Assembly: GCA_963663265.2 (NCBI GenBank)
Contig: CAXXXM010000004.1
Span: 1 to 64,000 of the forward strand
Origin: JAEXOD01 sp963663265
GTDB lineage: Bacteria; Bacteroidota; Ignavibacteria; Ignavibacteriales; Melioribacteraceae
DNA: 64,000 bases
Direction of reading: 5' to 3'
How positions within the stretch are numbered: position 1 is the first letter of the stretch; every line of letters begins with the position of its first letter. Positions 15,700-24,671 of this stretch are shown one piece after another. Position numbers and translations under genes: made by a program. Below the pieces are notes generated by a model, which searched no databases, had not been told where the DNA came from, and saw only the letters and a program-made list of their open reading frames with translations.

Positions 15700-17383
15700 T
15701 TTCGCCTCTGTTAAATTTTCGCTGATTCTTTCTATTAATATAATTAATAAAACTATCTAAATCCATTGCATTAATAACTTCTTCTTTTTGTATTCCACCT
15801 TTACGGGCAATTTTAACTCCGTATTTAATAACACTTATTTCGGAAGTAGCATGTGCATCAGGGTCAATACTAAATTTACACCCTTTTTCTCGTGCATAAT
15901 AAATGTAACGCCAATCCAAATCAAGTCTTGAAGGGGCTGAGTTTATTTCAATTGCTACATCGTTTGCTACACACGCATCCAAAATTTTGTAGATATCAAG
16001 TTCGTAAGCTTTTCTGCGTAATAATACCCTTCCGGAAACATGTCCTATTAAATCGGTATATGGATTTTCAATTGCTTTAATTATTCTACTTGTCATCTCT
16101 TCCTTTGTCATATCAAAACGAGAATGCACCGAAGCAATAACAAAATCTAAACTCTTTAATACTTCCTCATCATAATCTAAATTACCATCAGGTAAAATAT
16201 CGCTCTCAATACTATGAAATAGATTATAACCTTTTTTCCTTAATTTAATTATTTCGTCGTGCTGTTGTAATATTCTATTTTCTGTTAAACCATTTGCATA
16301 TACAGCAGTTTTGCTGTGGTCAGAAATAACTTGATAAATTAATCCTTGTTTTACAGCTTCTTCCACCATTTCTTCAGGAGTAGCAACTCCATCTGAAAAT
16401 TGTGTGTGGAAATGAATTAATCCTTTAATATCATCTAATTGTAAATTGCTATTTACGGTTAATTTATCAAGATATTCTAAAGATTCAATTTCTCTAACTT
16501 CCGGATTAAGATAAAAAAGATTTTTTGACTTAAATAATTCATTCTCGTTTTTGAATTCATCAGGAACTACATTACCGATGTATTTTTCTAAAAATTCATC
16601 ACTTCCAGTCTTTTGAAAACAAATAAAGTTATAATTTTCGGAATTATTTACAAGATAAAAGATAACTAAAATTCTTTTTTTATAATTACAAACCAACTCA
16701 GTATATAAATCACTCTTTATCTCTTCTACAAAATCAAAATTAGTTTTCAGATAATTAATAAAGGAATCATCATAATTATTAACAACATATTCCAATCTCG
16801 ATATTACTTCCATATTCCTTGCAAACTCACCAACAACCGAAATGGATAAACCATTAAATAATGAAGTAATTTCGCCTAAAATATCTTCATTTATTCTATC
16901 AGCTCTGCCAAGCAATACTTTGTTTTTATCTCTTTTAATTCGATCAATTTCTTTAAGAGTATCTGCGGCAAACTTTTCACTTATACCCTTTACTGCTAAA
17001 ATTTCCAAGCTTTTACAGCTTTGTTCAAGCTGATTAAGAGTCTCAATCTTTAAGGTATCGTAAATAGCTTTAAGTTTTTTAATTCCCAATCCTTTAATTT
17101 TAATAATTTCAAAAATTTCATTAGGAGCTTTTTCTAAAAGCACCTCATAAATTTTTGAAGTACCAGTATTTGCAAACTCAACAATAAATTCTTGTAGACC
17201 CTTTCCAATACCTTTAATATTTTTATAGGTCCCCGAGTTATACATTTCAAAAAACTTACCCTCAAAAGATTCAATAATTTCGGTTCCTTTTTGATAAGCT
17301 AAAATTTTAAATTTATTTTCATCGTTAAATTCTAAAAGATATGCAGTCTTTTTTAGTAACTCAATTAATCTTTCTTCATCCAT
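15677..17383 (-). CDS. PolX/PHP family protein with degenerate polymerase active site
   Basis: The 568 aa protein has the PolX layout: helix-hairpin-helix region (about 1-145), palm/thumb-like region (about 150-300) and C-terminal PHP domain (about 320-560). The PHP metal residues look intact: HFH at 324-326, ISDHSK, HSIESDILPDGNLDYDEE, SVHSRF, IGHVSGR and SIDPDAHAT. The polymerase palm is not. Where bacterial PolX has a GSxRR-then-DxD pattern, this protein has GEFARNMEVISRLEYVV (185-201), with R196 and E198 at the two aspartate positions. The third carboxylate is replaced near I241. It probably keeps nuclease or phosphoesterase activity without nucleotide addition. A misalignment of the weak palm region is the main alternative. 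Confidence 0.88.
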   Translation of the reverse strand: MDEERLIELLKKTAYLLEFNDENKFKILAYQKGTEIIESFEGKFFEMYNSGTYKNIKGIGKGLQEFIVEFANTGTSKIYEVLLEKAPNEIFEIIKIKGLGIKKLKAIYDTLKIETLNQLEQSCKSLEILAVKGISEKFAADTLKEIDRIKRDKNKVLLGRADRINEDILGEITSLFNGLSISVVGEFARNMEVISRLEYVVNNYDDSFINYLKTNFDFVEEIKSDLYTELVCNYKKRILVIFYLVNNSENYNFICFQKTGSDEFLEKYIGNVVPDEFKNENELFKSKNLFYLNPEVREIESLEYLDKLTVNSNLQLDDIKGLIHFHTQFSDGVATPEEMVEEAVKQGLIYQVISDHSKTAVYANGLTENRILQQHDEIIKLRKKGYNLFHSIESDILPDGNLDYDEEVLKSLDFVIASVHSRFDMTKEEMTSRIIKAIENPYTDLIGHVSGRVLLRRKAYELDIYKILDACVANDVAIEINSAPSRLDLDWRYIYYAREKGCKFSIDPDAHATSEISVIKYGVKIARKGGIQKEEVINAMDLDSFINYINRKNQRKFNRGENGLERIN

Positions 17384-17392
17384 AACAAATCC

Positions 17393-17959
17393 TTATAAAA
17401 ATAATCTCAATTGAAAATATGTTAATAAAAACCCAAACAGAATACCCGCAATAATTTGAGCATAAGTATGCATTTTTAGTTTTAAACGAGCCCAAATTAA
17501 AATCGCAAGTATGGGAATAAAAACGTAAAACAATATAGAATTGAAATAATAAAAGATACTCATTGGAACAGTAATGCCAATCATATGGGCACTAATTTTC
17601 CAAAATTTGTTTATTAAAATTAGAAGAATAGTATTAACAATATATATAATCCAAAATGCTGAATAAGGTGCAGAGAAATTCATTAAATATGATATTACAT
17701 AACCTATTGCACATAAAGCTATTCCAACTACATAAAGAGAAGTCCTTTCTTCCTTAACTGAAGCATCATAGTCTTGTACTTTCCCGGATTTCTTAAAATA
17801 TATAAAAACAACAATCGGAATAACTAACGTTAAAAGAATTGCTAATGCAATAGGAATTATCTTTTGAGTTTCATAAATTAAAACAAACCAAATATACATA
17901 ATAATAGTATTAGTGGGAGGCACAAACAGATAAGAGAAATATTTAGCAAAACTATTCAT
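17393..17959 (-). CDS. PAP2-like integral membrane protein
   Basis: The 188 aa protein is mostly hydrophobic with about six membrane helices. Three segments recall the PAP2 phosphatase signature: VKEERTSLY, KISAHMIGI (SGH changed to SAH) and RLKLKMHTYAQIIAGILFG, where R and H match the third motif. It may be a lipid phosphatase relative with altered or lost activity. It lies 9 bp upstream of the polX gene and 5 bp after dusB on the same strand, so it is probably in one transcript with them. The family call comes from motif spacing only. Confidence 0.65.
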   Translation of the reverse strand: MNSFAKYFSYLFVPPTNTIIMYIWFVLIYETQKIIPIALAILLTLVIPIVVFIYFKKSGKVQDYDASVKEERTSLYVVGIALCAIGYVISYLMNFSAPYSAFWIIYIVNTILLILINKFWKISAHMIGITVPMSIFYYFNSILFYVFIPILAILIWARLKLKMHTYAQIIAGILFGFLLTYFQLRLFL

Positions 17960-17964
17960 GCATA

Positions 17965-18969
17965 TTATTCCTGAATATTATTAATTGGTTCATCTAATTT
18001 TTTAAGTTCTTCTAAAAATCCATATAAAACCGATTCAACACCGGCATAAGTTTCATGCTTCATAATTTCTTGTCTAACTTTTGAACTATTAGGTAACCCT
18101 TTTAAATAACCGGTATAATACTTCCTAAAAGGAATAACAGCTTTTCTTTCTTCTCTTAATTCCAATTCATAACGTAGATGTCTTAATGCAGTATCAACAC
18201 GCAATTGTGGATCAACTACAGTTGTAACTTTACCTGTTTCCAATATTTCCTTTGATTCCTTAAATAACCAAGGATGATTAATGGCACCGCGTGCAATCAT
18301 AATACCATCGGGATTATATTTTTGCATAACTTCCAAAGTATCTTGTGCGGTAAATATTCCCCCATTTACAATAACAGGAATAGAAACAACTTCTTTAATT
18401 TTGGGAATCCAGCTCCAATCAGGAGCTCCTGAATGTCCATCAACACGAGTTCTACAATGAACGGTTAAGGCTTTAACACCCACGTCTTCCAACCTTTTAG
18501 CAACTTCAAGAATGACTAAACTATTACTATCCCACCCAATACGTGTTTTAACAGTTACCGGAACATTAACAGCTTTTACAATTTCACCAGCCATTTTTTG
18601 CATATATTCAGGATCTTTAAGCAATCCCGCACCGGCTCCCCTATTACAAACTTTTTTAACCCAACATCCTGCATTTATATCAATTAAATCGGGATTTGCT
18701 GATTCCGCAAGAAGAGCGGCTTTTATCATTGAATCAATATTTTCCCCATATATTTGTATTCCAACAGGGCGTTCAAAATCTTCAAGCTTAAGTTTTTCTT
18801 GCGTTTTTTTGTTATTTCTAATAAGTCCTTCTGAATTCACAAATTCAGTATAAACAATATCAGCACCTAATTCCTTACATAATCTTCTAAAAGCAAGGTT
18901 AGTAACATCCTCCATAGGTGCTAATAATAAAGCATTATCGGCAATTATTTTATTATCTATATTTAACAT
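17965..18969 (-). CDS. dusB: tRNA-dihydrouridine synthase, DusB type
   Basis: Dus enzymes reduce uridines in the tRNA D-loop using FMN and NADPH. The 334 aa TIM-barrel protein has LAPMEDVTNLAFRRLCKELG, VYTEFVNSEGL, GIQIYGENIDSM, the catalytic-cysteine segment DINAGCWVKKVCNRGAGAGL, VTVKTRIGWD, LTVHCRTRVDGHSGAPDW, NGGIF and MIARGAI. The cysteine is followed by Trp where most Dus proteins have Pro. The C-terminal helical domain (FRKYYTGYLKGLP) is present. It is 13 bp from the upstream MFS gene and 5 bp from the PAP2-like gene. Confidence 0.93.
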   Translation of the reverse strand: MLNIDNKIIADNALLLAPMEDVTNLAFRRLCKELGADIVYTEFVNSEGLIRNNKKTQEKLKLEDFERPVGIQIYGENIDSMIKAALLAESANPDLIDINAGCWVKKVCNRGAGAGLLKDPEYMQKMAGEIVKAVNVPVTVKTRIGWDSNSLVILEVAKRLEDVGVKALTVHCRTRVDGHSGAPDWSWIPKIKEVVSIPVIVNGGIFTAQDTLEVMQKYNPDGIMIARGAINHPWLFKESKEILETGKVTTVVDPQLRVDTALRHLRYELELREERKAVIPFRKYYTGYLKGLPNSSKVRQEIMKHETYAGVESVLYGFLEELKKLDEPINNIQE

Positions 18970-18982
18970 AAATTATTTCTTA

Positions 18983-20164
18983 TTAAATTGTTCTTTTAAA
19001 ATTTTTAAGCATTTTATAACCGAGCAACAAGGCTAAAAAACTAATTATTGAGCCTGTTAAAAAAGGAGAACGAAACCCTATAAAATCGTAAGCAAAACCA
19101 CCCCATAAAGGACCTAAAACACGTCCTAAAGCAGAAATTGATTGACTAAATCCAAGTACAGCCCCTTGATTATTTTCAGGTGCATATTTTGAAATCATAG
19201 TTACAACAACAGGTTGCAAAATACCATTACCAATTGATAATATAATAATTGCAATAGCCACACCGGTAAAATTAATACCATAAGGAATTAAGCCTAAACC
19301 TATTGTTAAGCATATCATTCCAAATATCAACAAATTGTAGTCTCTTACCCTATGCGATAGTTGCTTCATCAATCCTCCCTGAATAATTGCTCCAACTAAT
19401 CCCATAATTACATATTGATAAACTATATCTTTATCAGTAAAATTATAAAATTTAGAACCAATTATCGGAAAAGTTCCATAAATATTAGCCATTGAAAAAA
19501 CAAGCATAAAAAACATAAAAATTAATAAGCCTATTGTAGGATGTTTCATAGTTTCTTTAGCTAATTTTAAATCAATAAATTTAACTTTAAAGTCTACTTT
19601 TTCATCAGTTTTCTTTTTTGATTCCGGTAGAAAAAAGAAAGCAAAAATAAAAGCTATAAAAGAAAAACATGCACTCCCGTAACCGGCATACTCAAATCCG
19701 TATTGAGAAAGAAACCCACCAACCATTGGACCAAATAAAAACCCTAATCCAAAAGCGGCTCCAATCATTCCCATTCCTTTTGCTCTTTCTTCTTTTGTTG
19801 TGATATCCGCAATATAGGCTTGGGCAACACCAATATTACTTCCTCCAAAACCGGCTAATAATCTTGATAAAAATAACAACCAAAAGCTATGGGCAAATGT
19901 GAATAAAATATATGATGATGCTGTTATAAGCAGAGTACTTACAATAATTGGTCGTCTTCCTATTTTATCTGATAGTTTTCCTAAAACCGGATTAAATAAA
20001 AACTGTACTAATGAAAATATTGCAACTATCATTCCAATTTCAAAATCTGAAATTCCAAGTTGTTTGCTAGCAAAAATTGGTAATATTGGAATTAAAATTC
20101 CAAACCCAAGTAAATCAATAAAAACCGTAAGGAAAATTATTCCTGTTGAAGCTTTTTTATTCAT
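18983..20164 (-). CDS. MFS transporter, drug-efflux (TetA-like) type
   Basis: The 393 aa protein has about 12 hydrophobic helices. The MFS motif A is seen as GKLSDKIGRRPIIVS between helices 2 and 3. The opening FLTVFIDLLGFGILIPILPIF is typical of the TetA/multidrug DHA1 group, with IPILPI near the end of helix 1. The substrate cannot be told from the sequence. It lies 10 bp downstream of the CapA-like gene on the same strand and just upstream of dusB. No resistance-type regulator is adjacent. Confidence 0.88.
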   Translation of the reverse strand: MNKKASTGIIFLTVFIDLLGFGILIPILPIFASKQLGISDFEIGMIVAIFSLVQFLFNPVLGKLSDKIGRRPIIVSTLLITASSYILFTFAHSFWLLFLSRLLAGFGGSNIGVAQAYIADITTKEERAKGMGMIGAAFGLGFLFGPMVGGFLSQYGFEYAGYGSACFSFIAFIFAFFFLPESKKKTDEKVDFKVKFIDLKLAKETMKHPTIGLLIFMFFMLVFSMANIYGTFPIIGSKFYNFTDKDIVYQYVIMGLVGAIIQGGLMKQLSHRVRDYNLLIFGMICLTIGLGLIPYGINFTGVAIAIIILSIGNGILQPVVVTMISKYAPENNQGAVLGFSQSISALGRVLGPLWGGFAYDFIGFRSPFLTGSIISFLALLLGYKMLKNFKRTI

Positions 20165-20174
20165 AATATTAAAA

Positions 20175-21326
20175 TCAATTCTTTTTTATTACTGTATGTT
20201 TTGAACTATATTTATTTAAAATTTTATACGAATCATCAAATGATTCTTTCATTTTCTGTTTATCATCGCTATTTAAAAATGGGTATTCTTCAAAAGCATT
20301 TGGGCTATAATTTGGTAATACTACATATGAAAGTTTTTCGTTATATATTCCTTTAAAAACCCAAGTCGGCATATATTCAACACCTCCCAAAAACACACTA
20401 TTTTTGCTTTTAGCCAAAGTAAATTTTAGTATTACACCACTATCCGTGTATCTTCTGCGTTGATTTGAAATAAAATTACCTAATGAATAAGCTACAAATC
20501 CACTATCTAAATTATTTGTTCCCTTAAAATAGGCAATTGGCTCCAAAACATGAGGATGACTTCCAATAATTATATCTGCTCCATAACTTATAACTTTTTT
20601 AACAATTAACTTTTGGAAAGAATTTGGCTCTTGTTTATATTCATCACCAAAATGAAAATAGGTTAATATTATGTCTGGTGTTTGTGTTTTTGCTTTTGCA
20701 ATATCATTTTTAACTAAATTTGTATCAATTAAATTTATTAAGTATTCATGTCCCTTTGGAATATTATTTCCATTAGTACCGTATGAATATGCTAATATAG
20801 CAAGCTTAACTCCTTTAACATCTACAATTCTAATCGAATCCCTATCCCTATTTGAATTAAAAGTACCTGTATAACCAAAGTTTAAGCTTTTAATACTATC
20901 AATAGTACTTAATACACCTCTTTTCCCTCTATCTAAAGAGTGATTGTTAGAAGTAATTAAAAAATCAATCCCCGCATTTTTTAATGCACAAAGATAATCA
21001 AAAGGAGTATTAAAAGCAGGATAACCTGTATATCTTTCTTTAGAACCGGCAGTTACAGTTTCTAAATTACCAATAGTAAAATCAGATTTATTAAAGTAGT
21101 CTTTTACATATGTGTAACACACTTCAAAATTGAAACTATCCTTAACTTCAGGAACAATAGCAGCTTCAAATTGAGGAGCATGACACATTAAATCTCCAAT
21201 AAATGTAATTGATACAACGTCGAGCTTATCTTTTTTAATACTTTTGTTTTTGGTTGGCAAATTAAAAAACAGAAGTATTGAAAATAATAAGGCAAAAAAT
21301 GTACTATTTAACATAAAAATTGGCAT
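20175..21326 (-). CDS. CapA-family protein (poly-gamma-glutamate synthesis-like)
   Basis: The 383 aa protein begins with a hydrophobic export or anchor segment (about residues 5-22). A calcineurin-like CapA domain follows: ITFIGDLMCHAPQFEAAI, FTIGNLET, DFLITSNNHSLDRGKRGV, ILTYFHFGDEYKQEP, IIGSHPHVLEPI and VAYSLGNFISNQR. These hold the metal-binding D, N and H residues. CapA proteins are linked to poly-gamma-glutamate capsules, but many members occur without capB or capC, as here, so capsule synthesis is not supported. It heads the run that continues to the MFS and dusB genes. Confidence 0.88.
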   Translation of the reverse strand: MPIFMLNSTFFALLFSILLFFNLPTKNKSIKKDKLDVVSITFIGDLMCHAPQFEAAIVPEVKDSFNFEVCYTYVKDYFNKSDFTIGNLETVTAGSKERYTGYPAFNTPFDYLCALKNAGIDFLITSNNHSLDRGKRGVLSTIDSIKSLNFGYTGTFNSNRDRDSIRIVDVKGVKLAILAYSYGTNGNNIPKGHEYLINLIDTNLVKNDIAKAKTQTPDIILTYFHFGDEYKQEPNSFQKLIVKKVISYGADIIIGSHPHVLEPIAYFKGTNNLDSGFVAYSLGNFISNQRRRYTDSGVILKFTLAKSKNSVFLGGVEYMPTWVFKGIYNEKLSYVVLPNYSPNAFEEYPFLNSDDKQKMKESFDDSYKILNKYSSKHTVIKKN

Positions 21327-21402
21327 TTTACAATTCTACAATGTATTAATAAAAAACAGAATTCTAATTGATTAAATTCAAAAAAAAGTGACCTTCTTAA
21401 AA

Positions 21403-21452
21403 AATAAATGAGGCAGCCATAAAAGTAAAATATTTTACTTTAAAGCAGCCTC
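21403..21452 (-). terminator. terminator of the histone H1-like gene
   Basis: On the minus strand, a GAGGC/GCCTC outer stem (21410-21414 and 21448-21452) encloses an inner AAGTAAAAT/ATTTTACTT stem (21423-21440), followed by ATTTATTTTTT. It lies about 27 bp after the stop codon. Confidence 0.8.
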
Positions 21453-21478
21453 AATTTTATATAAACAACTAAACTAAA

Positions 21479-21673
21479 TTATTCTTTATCGGATTTTTTT
21501 TGAGACTTAACGTCTTGGATATCATCTCGCATTTCTTTAGCTAAAACTTTTAATTGATTTAAACCTTTTCTCAACCTTGTTCCAGCCATACTATTCCCTT
21601 TTACATAAAACTTTTCAACATCTTCTTCAAGACTCTTAACCATATCAACAATTGCTGCGTATTTCTCACTCAT
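21479..21673 (-). CDS. Hc1-like bacterial histone H1 homologue
   Basis: A 64 aa, highly charged, helical protein: SEKYAAIVDMVKSLEEDVEK, then FYVKGNSMAGTRLRKGLNQL and a lysine-rich end. The pattern KGNSxAGTRxRKxLxxLKxLAKExRxDIQ is that of the short Hc1-like histone proteins common in Bacteroidota and Chlorobiota, which are thought to bind DNA. It has its own terminator. It follows the HdrD-like gene by 31 bp on the same strand and is probably abundant, judging from its size and strong terminator. Confidence 0.85.
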   Translation of the reverse strand: MSEKYAAIVDMVKSLEEDVEKFYVKGNSMAGTRLRKGLNQLKVLAKEMRDDIQDVKSQKKSDKE

Positions 21674-21704
21674 AATATATCTCCAAATATTTAAGGGTTA
21701 ATAA

Positions 21705-23702
21705 TTATTTAATGTTTTCTAAAATTATTTCAGCTATATCTTTTACTTCAATATCCTCGTTTTTGTCAAGAGTCTTTAATCCATCAGAAAGCATTGTCAT
21801 ACAGAAAGGACATGCAGAAGCAATAGTATCTGCTCCTGTTTTAACAGCTTCAGCAGTTCTGTTAACATTTATTCTTTCTCCTTCAAGTTCTTCCAAAAAC
21901 ATTCTGCCACCGCCGGCTCCACAACATAAACCTCTATCCTTAGTCCTTTCCATTTCAACTAATTCAAGATTAGCTATTTTTTCAAGGTCTTTGCGTGGTT
22001 CATCATAAATATTATTATATCTACCAAGATAACAAGAATCATGATAAGTTACTTTGTGTTTTTCCGCATTATCTTTTAATTCAATTTTCTTCTCAACTAA
22101 CAATTTATTAATTAATTCCGTATGGTGTATTAATTCATAATTGCCACCAAAATCAGGGAATTCATTCTTTAATGAATTATAACAATGCGGACAGGCTGTT
22201 ACAATCTTTTTAACGTTATAATTATTTAATGTTTCAACATTTTCTTGAATTAACATCTGTGCAAGGTATTCGTTACCAAGTCTTCTTGCAGTATCACCAT
22301 TACATTTTTCTTCTTCACCAAGTATTCTAAATTCAACTCCGGCTTTTTGCATAATTTTTGCAAATGCAACAGATACTTTTTGATAACGGGCATCATAAGA
22401 ACCTGAACAACCAACCCAGAATAAATATTCAGCATTATTATCCTCAGCCATTGTTTTAATATCTAAACCTTCAGCCCACTTAGCTCTATCTTGAGGATTA
22501 AAAGCCCAAGGCGAAAAATTATTTTCCAAGTTTTTGAACAAAGCATTCATTTCATTTGGGAACTCAGATTCACTTAAAACTAAATTTCTTCTCATATCAA
22601 CAATTGCATCTACATGTTCAATCATTACAGGGCATTCCTGAACACATGCACCACAAGTTGTACAAGCCCATAATTCTTCATCTTTAATGTAGTTATGAAT
22701 TAAAGTTTTGCCTAAAATTTCTTCATTTTCAACTTTATTAATCAATAACGGAGCTTTTTCTTCGGTTCTATGTCTTATATCTTCAATAATTTTACGTGGT
22801 GATAAACTCTTACCCGTAATATTTGCAGGGCAGTTATCCACACATCTACCACATTCAGTACAAGAAAATCCATCAAGTAAATGTTTCCAATGGAATTGAT
22901 CAACATCTGCAACTCCAAAAATATCAGTTTCTTCTTCCAAGTTTAGTTTTGATAAAGCAAGTTTTCTTTCTCCTACTTTTCCAAAATATACGTTTGGAAT
23001 AGAAGTAATTACATGGAAATGTTTTGAATAAGGTAAAAAGTTCATGAAGGAAAATATAATTAAAATATGTCCCCACCAAAATACTTCGTACCAACAAGCA
23101 GCAGAGCCTGAATCAGCAGAATTATAAAAAAGTCCTGCCAATGCAGCAGATATTGGTCTATATTCATTTTCTGTAAAAACGAATCCATGTATAGCAAAAT
23201 TGGTTATGTTTTGTCCAAACATAGTTACTACTACCAAAATAATTAAAGACAAAATTGCGGCAGCATCCAATTTGCCTTTGCTATCTACTTCTAACCTTTT
23301 AACTTTTAATACAAATCTTCTAAATAATGAAATTAATATTGCAATAAATACCAATACTCCAAATGCATCCTGAGTAAACGTAATTAAGCTAAAAAATGGT
23401 CCTAAAAAGCTTAACGAAAACGGTGTATAAAAACCTTGCAAAATAGATTCAAGAACAGCAAACACAAATAACATGAATCCCCAGAAAATCAAAAAGTGCA
23501 GAGTTCCCGCTACTTTGTAACGCAGCAACTTTGACTGCCCAAACGCAACGATCAAAACATTCTTAATTCTATCAGATACATTTTGGAAACGATCAATAAA
23601 CATTGCTGTTTTTAACATTTTTATCTTATTTGATAAACTATAAGCTAAAAAGCCAAATGCACCTAAAAATACCACAATAAAAATAATATTCTTTAATTCC
23701 AT
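21705..23702 (-). CDS. membrane-bound HdrD-like iron-sulfur oxidoreductase
   Basis: The 665 aa protein has an N-terminal region (about 1-250) with five or six membrane helices and histidines suited to heme (NarI/HdrE-like). Two 4Fe-4S motifs follow (CTECGRCVDNCP and CTTCGACVQECP). Two CCG (heterodisulfide reductase D) domains follow those: GCSGSYDARYQ, CPHCYNSLKNEFP, then CYLGRYNNIY, CCGAGGGRMFLEE and CPFCMTML. Proteins of this build pass electrons between a soluble donor, often an electron-transfer flavoprotein, and membrane quinones. The acyl-CoA dehydrogenase gene is divergent about 970 bp away, which fits a link to beta-oxidation electrons, but this is inference. Confidence 0.88.
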   Translation of the reverse strand: MELKNIIFIVVFLGAFGFLAYSLSNKIKMLKTAMFIDRFQNVSDRIKNVLIVAFGQSKLLRYKVAGTLHFLIFWGFMLFVFAVLESILQGFYTPFSLSFLGPFFSLITFTQDAFGVLVFIAILISLFRRFVLKVKRLEVDSKGKLDAAAILSLIILVVVTMFGQNITNFAIHGFVFTENEYRPISAALAGLFYNSADSGSAACWYEVFWWGHILIIFSFMNFLPYSKHFHVITSIPNVYFGKVGERKLALSKLNLEEETDIFGVADVDQFHWKHLLDGFSCTECGRCVDNCPANITGKSLSPRKIIEDIRHRTEEKAPLLINKVENEEILGKTLIHNYIKDEELWACTTCGACVQECPVMIEHVDAIVDMRRNLVLSESEFPNEMNALFKNLENNFSPWAFNPQDRAKWAEGLDIKTMAEDNNAEYLFWVGCSGSYDARYQKVSVAFAKIMQKAGVEFRILGEEEKCNGDTARRLGNEYLAQMLIQENVETLNNYNVKKIVTACPHCYNSLKNEFPDFGGNYELIHHTELINKLLVEKKIELKDNAEKHKVTYHDSCYLGRYNNIYDEPRKDLEKIANLELVEMERTKDRGLCCGAGGGRMFLEELEGERINVNRTAEAVKTGADTIASACPFCMTMLSDGLKTLDKNEDIEVKDIAEIILENIK

Positions 23703-23709
23703 TAATAAC

Positions 23710-24564
23710 CTATTGTTGTGTTATAAAAGAGTAAGTTTCTTCTAACAATTTATTAAATTTGTCGTTTGAAATCGTAAACGGATGTTGAACATCAAATGTA
23801 TGTCCCGCTTTATCAATTTTTACAAACTTTGAATAATCCTTATTAGTCCAATTATAAAGCTGCTCTCCTTCTTCAATTGGTACTGTTAAATCATTTGTTC
23901 CATGAGCAATTAATACAGGCTTATTCAATTTTTTTAATGCGTTTTCCATCGATAAAGAGCTGTCTTTATTATTTTCAATATCATCAAGCAGAGCTGCATT
24001 TAATCTCATCATCTGATGCGTACGCGTATTTTCAATTTCAATAAAACCGACTTTTTTCCATATTGCCTTTTGTCTATCGGTATATCTGTCAAGTTTTGCT
24101 ATTGCAGCCCAAAGCACTAAATTTTCTACCAGAGCATTATTAGCACAAAAAGCAGATATAGCTCCTCCTCTACTATGACCAATTAGAGTTAATTTTGTAT
24201 TGTTTGTTTCACCAAAAAATCCATTTCCATAGCTTTCAATAATTTTATTTAATTCAAATACTTCTCGTGTAAATGTATTTTTGGCAAATTTATCCATTTC
24301 ACTAAGTTCATACGGATCTTCACCAACCCCATTCAACGAAAAATTAAAAGTAATTAAATAAATTCCTTTTTTTGCACAATATTCACTAAAATATGGAATA
24401 AACCCCCAATCCTTAAATCCTTTAAAACCATGTACAAAAACAGCATGATGTTTAAATTCTAAAGGTGAATTTCCATTTGTAGTAATTTTAATCTTTTCTA
24501 AATCTTCTAAAACAATTTCTAAGTTTTTCAAATTTCTTCTTATTTTTTTGAAATTATTGTTCAA
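23710..24564 (-). CDS. alpha/beta hydrolase (serine esterase-like)
   Basis: The 284 aa protein has HAVFVHGFKGFKDWGF (oxyanion-side HG), the nucleophile elbow LIGHSRGGAISAF, an acidic segment LIAHGTNDLTVPIEEG and the catalytic histidine in DKAGHTFDVQHPF. All three catalytic residues are therefore visible. There is no signal peptide, so it is cytoplasmic. The substrate is unknown. It lies 7 bp upstream of the HdrD-like gene and is probably co-transcribed with it. The start at 24564 is the longest frame; alternative internal starts are not better supported. Confidence 0.88.
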   Translation of the reverse strand: MNNNFKKIRRNLKNLEIVLEDLEKIKITTNGNSPLEFKHHAVFVHGFKGFKDWGFIPYFSEYCAKKGIYLITFNFSLNGVGEDPYELSEMDKFAKNTFTREVFELNKIIESYGNGFFGETNNTKLTLIGHSRGGAISAFCANNALVENLVLWAAIAKLDRYTDRQKAIWKKVGFIEIENTRTHQMMRLNAALLDDIENNKDSSLSMENALKKLNKPVLIAHGTNDLTVPIEEGEQLYNWTNKDYSKFVKIDKAGHTFDVQHPFTISNDKFNKLLEETYSFITQQ

Positions 24565-24671
24565 AAATACACTTTTTTTTTGAATTTTAAATATAATATC
24601 TTTTTAATACAGGTTTGTTTTTAATTTATTTATCAATTTTCAAATTTGAATAAAATTTTAAGGAACATATT

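Noticed and set aside
20175..21326. Capsule (poly-gamma-glutamate) operon
   Set aside because: Only a CapA-like protein is present; capB, capC and pgsE-like genes are absent.
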